Positions 61,185 through 64,000 of a stretch of DNA of 64,000 nucleotides are shown here, piece after piece. Location of the stretch: the NCBI RefSeq assembly GCF_027921745.1, contig NC_079239.1, forward strand, positions 213,501 to 277,500, given 5' to 3'. The position numbers and the translations under genes are program-made. The stretch comes from Schizosaccharomyces osmophilus (Eukaryota > Ascomycota > Schizosaccharomycetes > Schizosaccharomycetales > Schizosaccharomycetaceae). The notes beneath the pieces were generated by a model that was not told the origin of the DNA, ran no database searches, and was given only the letters and a program-made list of their open reading frames with translations. The number at the start of each line of letters is the position of its first letter. The first letter of the stretch is position 1.

Positions 61185-62720
61185 ATGTCGACAGTGGGAC
61201 AAGAAAAAAAGACTGATTGGGCAAGCATCGATTCTGATGAAGAAGTCGAACGTATCAGTGAAAATATTAATAAACTTCAAACTTCAGATAATGGATCTAA
61301 AGAAAAGCCCACAGCAGATCTAAGCAATCGTCTTGGTCCTAAGGTGGGCGAGGAGCCCGAAAAACAAGGTGAAACAAAAGAAACTAAGGACGAAAAGAAA
61401 GACGAAAAGGAGAGTGCTACTAAAACTGAAGAAGAGAAGGAAAAAATACAAGCTGAAGAAGAAACCAACTTAATTCAAAACAAGAATGAGGTACGTGTAA
61501 AGCTTGCTGACTTGCAAGCCGACCCTAATTCCCCTCTTTATTCCGTTAAAAGTTTTGAGGAATTGAATTTGAAGCCTGAATTATTGAAAGGCGTTTATTC
61601 TATGAAGTTTCAAAAGCCATCGAAAATCCAAGAAAAAGCACTGCCCCTCTTGCTTGCTGATCCTCCTCGTAACATGATCGGTCAATCCCAATCTGGTACC
61701 GGTAAGACGGCTGCATTTGCTTTAACCATGCTTTCACGCGTCGATACCACAGTTGCCAAACCTCAAGCTATCTGTTTGGCCCCTTCACGAGAGCTAGCTC
61801 GTCAAATTATGGATGTTGTAGAAGAAATGGGAAAGTATACTGGAGTACAAACTGCTTTTGCTATTAAAGATGCTGTTCCCAAAGGTCAAGTTATAAACGC
61901 TCAAATAGTCATAGGTACCCCTGGTACAGTCATGGATTTAGCCAAGAGAAGACAACTGGATCTCAAGCAAATTCGCGCTTTTGTATTGGATGAAGCCGAT
62001 AACATGTTGGATCAACAAGGTTTGGCTGACCAGTCAATGCGAGTTAAGCGTTTATTGCCCAAAAATACTCAAGTAGTCTTATTTAGTGCTACCTTTTCGG
62101 ACCAAGTAGGAGAATTTGCCAAGCATTTCGCTCCTAATGCGGACGAAATTCGTCTTAAAACCGAAGAACTTAGTGTCGATGGAATTCGGCAGTTGTATAT
62201 GGATTGCCAGAGTGAACAGCACAAGTACGAAGTACTTGTAGAGCTTTATGGTCTTTTGACCATTGGCCAATCAATCATCTTTTGCAGAAAGAAAGATACC
62301 GCTGAGGAGATTGCTCGTCGTATGGTCCAAGACGGACATACTGTTTCTTGTTTAACTGGTAATTTGGATGGTGCGCAGCGGGATCATATTATGGATTCTT
62401 TCCGCGCTGGTACTTCTAAAGTGTTGATTACTACAAACGTTATCGCTCGTGGCATTGACGTTCTTCAAGTTAACATGGTCGTCAACTACGACATGCCCTT
62501 GGATTCCGCTGGCAAGCCCGATCCCCAAACTTACCTTCACCGTATCGGTCGTACAGGTCGATTTGGCCGCGTGGGTGTCAGTATCAATTTTGTTCATGAT
62601 GAAAAAAGCTGGCGAGAAATGAAGGCGATCGAGGACTATTTTGGTCGTGCCATAACACGTGTTCCTACAGATGATTATGAAGAACTTGAGAAAGTCGTTA
62701 AGAATGCGCTTAAAATGTAG
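61185..62720 (+). CDS. dbp5: DEAD-box RNA helicase Dbp5
   Basis: 511 residues from the ATG at 61185; the frame is open 51 codons further, but MSTVGQEKKTDWASIDSD matches the Dbp5 start style and length. The N-terminus is acidic/Lys-rich (about 1-100). Helicase motifs: Q motif (FQKPSKIQEKALP), I SQSGTGKT (168-175), Ia PSRELARQ, II DEAD (269-272), III SAT, IV IIFCRKK, V TTNVIARGID, VI HRIGRTGRFG. Dbp5 remodels mRNPs at the cytoplasmic face of the nuclear pore, using Gle1-IP6 and Nup159, to complete mRNA export, and acts in translation termination. Confidence 0.95.
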   Translation: MSTVGQEKKTDWASIDSDEEVERISENINKLQTSDNGSKEKPTADLSNRLGPKVGEEPEKQGETKETKDEKKDEKESATKTEEEKEKIQAEEETNLIQNKNEVRVKLADLQADPNSPLYSVKSFEELNLKPELLKGVYSMKFQKPSKIQEKALPLLLADPPRNMIGQSQSGTGKTAAFALTMLSRVDTTVAKPQAICLAPSRELARQIMDVVEEMGKYTGVQTAFAIKDAVPKGQVINAQIVIGTPGTVMDLAKRRQLDLKQIRAFVLDEADNMLDQQGLADQSMRVKRLLPKNTQVVLFSATFSDQVGEFAKHFAPNADEIRLKTEELSVDGIRQLYMDCQSEQHKYEVLVELYGLLTIGQSIIFCRKKDTAEEIARRMVQDGHTVSCLTGNLDGAQRDHIMDSFRAGTSKVLITTNVIARGIDVLQVNMVVNYDMPLDSAGKPDPQTYLHRIGRTGRFGRVGVSINFVHDEKSWREMKAIEDYFGRAITRVPTDDYEELEKVVKNALKM

Positions 62721-62942
62721 ACTAGCGGGTTGTTTAGATGAAATGGTTTCTTGGACTTCAGATATTTAAATACAATAATTGGCGTGGACAAGCTTACCGT
62801 TATCTAATTCACAAAAGTACCTACGTAAATTGCATATTAAAAAATGTACTAAAATACAAAAATTTCTTTTTGCTACAAAATTTAAGTAAGAAAGGAAGAA
62901 AACTAAACAACATAATCTTGGAAACTTGTAAAATGACAAAAC

Positions 62943-63839
62943 TTAAGCGGAGAGAGACTTTTCAACAACCTCACGAGCAAAGTTGGGAAGAACGAAAGCA
63001 GCGGAATGGATATTGCTGTTGTAGTACTTGCAAAGCTTCCTTTCTTGCTCTGGAGTCCAGTTGCGAACAGGTTTGCTCAAGTCAATAACGGGATTCTTGG
63101 AAGCAACAACGAAGCCGATTTGACCAGAGGGGTAAGTAGGGATGGTTGTGTAGGCATAACGGACATTAGCGAAAGAAGCCTTGACTGCCTTTAAGACATC
63201 GCCAATAACGCCTAGGTGAAGCCAGATGCACTCAGCTTGAGTAGTGATAACACCGCCGTCACGGAGGGCATCAGAAAGGAGTTCAAAGTAGGGCTTTTGG
63301 AAGAGAGCTTCTGCAGGACCATCAGGATCGGAAGAATCGGTAATGATAGCATCAAAGGTATCTTTATAGTCTTTCAGAAATTGGAAGCCATCACCAATGT
63401 GAATCTTGACCTTGGGATCATTAAGACCTTCAGCCATCTCAGGGAGATGCTCTCTTGAAACCTTAAGGACATCCTCATCAATGTCACACAAGACGGCCTC
63501 TTCCACGCAATCGTGCTTGACGACTTCACGAAGTACACCGCCGTCACCGCCGCCAATGACAAGAACCTTTTTAGGATTGGGATGGGAATTGAGAGCTATA
63601 TGAGCAATCATCTCTTGGTAAGAAAACTCGTCACGCTCTGTGCATTGAATAGCACCGTCCAAAACCAACACGCGACCATAAGTTTCACTCTCAAAAACCA
63701 AGACATCTTGGAATTTGGATTTACCAGCATAAAGAATATTCTTAACCTGCAAGGTCATAGCTTGGCCTGGCCACATGTGGTTAATTTCGCGGAACCAGCC
63801 GTCCTTGACGAGAGGATGAGAGATTTCTTGACCGGACAT
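62943..63839 (-). CDS. Spermidine synthase
   Basis: 298 residues from the ATG at 63839 ([19 protein letters not shown]), the family length; the 13 upstream codons start at TTG. Transfers aminopropyl from decarboxylated S-adenosylmethionine to putrescine. Visible motifs: [30 protein letters not shown] (substrate gate), [16 protein letters not shown] (dcAdoMet binding), [17 protein letters not shown] and [17 protein letters not shown] (catalytic Asp). Convergent with dbp5. The promoter and 5' UTR run from 63840 to the right edge. Confidence 0.94.
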   Translation of the reverse strand: MSGQEISHPLVKDGWFREINHMWPGQAMTLQVKNILYAGKSKFQDVLVFESETYGRVLVLDGAIQCTERDEFSYQEMIAHIALNSHPNPKKVLVIGGGDGGVLREVVKHDCVEEAVLCDIDEDVLKVSREHLPEMAEGLNDPKVKIHIGDGFQFLKDYKDTFDAIITDSSDPDGPAEALFQKPYFELLSDALRDGGVITTQAECIWLHLGVIGDVLKAVKASFANVRYAYTTIPTYPSGQIGFVVASKNPVIDLSKPVRNWTPEQERKLCKYYNSNIHSAAFVLPNFAREVVEKSLSA

Positions 63840-64000
63840 TTCCAACAAATTCAAAGGATCCAAAAGGGTTCTGTTCAATATACGAACTCGTAAGTACGCA
63901 ATAACTGATCAGAAAGAAAAAACAGTCCAACACCAACTGAGATCTGCGCTACATTGCGGTAGACCTCATTAGTAAATAAAAGGGAGAAGTACAGTCTAAT

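Noticed and set aside
1-64000. Mobile or virus-like elements
   Set aside because: No reverse transcriptase, integrase, transposase, capsid frame, long terminal repeats or target-site duplications were seen on either strand.

Overview
The window is nuclear DNA of a fission yeast (Schizosaccharomyces, not clearly S. pombe itself). The evidence is gene-dense, AT-rich sequence with short introns (38-197 bp), GTANGT-type donors and CTAAC-like branch sites. The proteins are recognisably those of S. pombe chromosome II. From memory of S. pombe systematic names, bases 1-38618 match the SPBC365/SPBC557 genes in reverse order, and about 39236-63839 match the SPBC17F3/SPBC12C2 genes in forward order. 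No mobile element, virus-like element, CRISPR array, rRNA or tRNA was seen.

Layout. 1-12.7 kb: alp4 (gamma-tubulin complex), uge1 (UDP-glucose 4-epimerase), hba1 (Ran-binding), ish1 (stress/nuclear envelope) and a GRIP-domain Golgi protein. 12.9-28 kb: arp5 (INO80), a Kin17-like protein, a Derlin, a TMF1-like golgin, pmt3 (SUMO), slu7 (splicing), a Nop6-like protein, rpl21, cox10 and a Sec14-type lipid-transfer protein. 29.6-38.6 kb: pnc1 (nicotinamidase), an arrestin, ppk29 (Ark/Prk kinase), pim1 (RCC1, Ran GEF) and a small conserved fungal protein. 39.2-47 kb: rga5 (RhoGAP), a secreted acid phosphatase, nak1 (GCK kinase) and a probable mitochondrial protein. 47.7-63.9 kb: the Rictor homologue of TORC2, a diflavin-reductase-like protein, a Gfo/Idh dehydrogenase, bzz1 (F-BAR/C1/SH3), dbp5 (mRNA export helicase) and spermidine synthase.

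Most genes are independent housekeeping units, not operons. Some share a pathway: hba1 and pim1 (Ran cycle); nak1, rga5, bzz1 and ppk29 (actin and polarity); slu7 and dbp5 (mRNA maturation and export). Multi-exon structures were rebuilt by hand for uge1, hba1, arp5, der1, pmt3, the arrestin, ppk29, pim1, nak1 and bzz1.

The most useful second-look items are an apparent synteny breakpoint near 38.6-39.2 kb, an acid phosphatase between rga5 and nak1, a possible unannotated Vma21-like gene before ish1, two stop-free introns with lengths divisible by three (SUMO and Bzz1 C1 domain), a start codon isolated in its own exon (uge1), and a 2.4-kb repeat-rich divergent promoter. I found no convincing novel multi-gene system.
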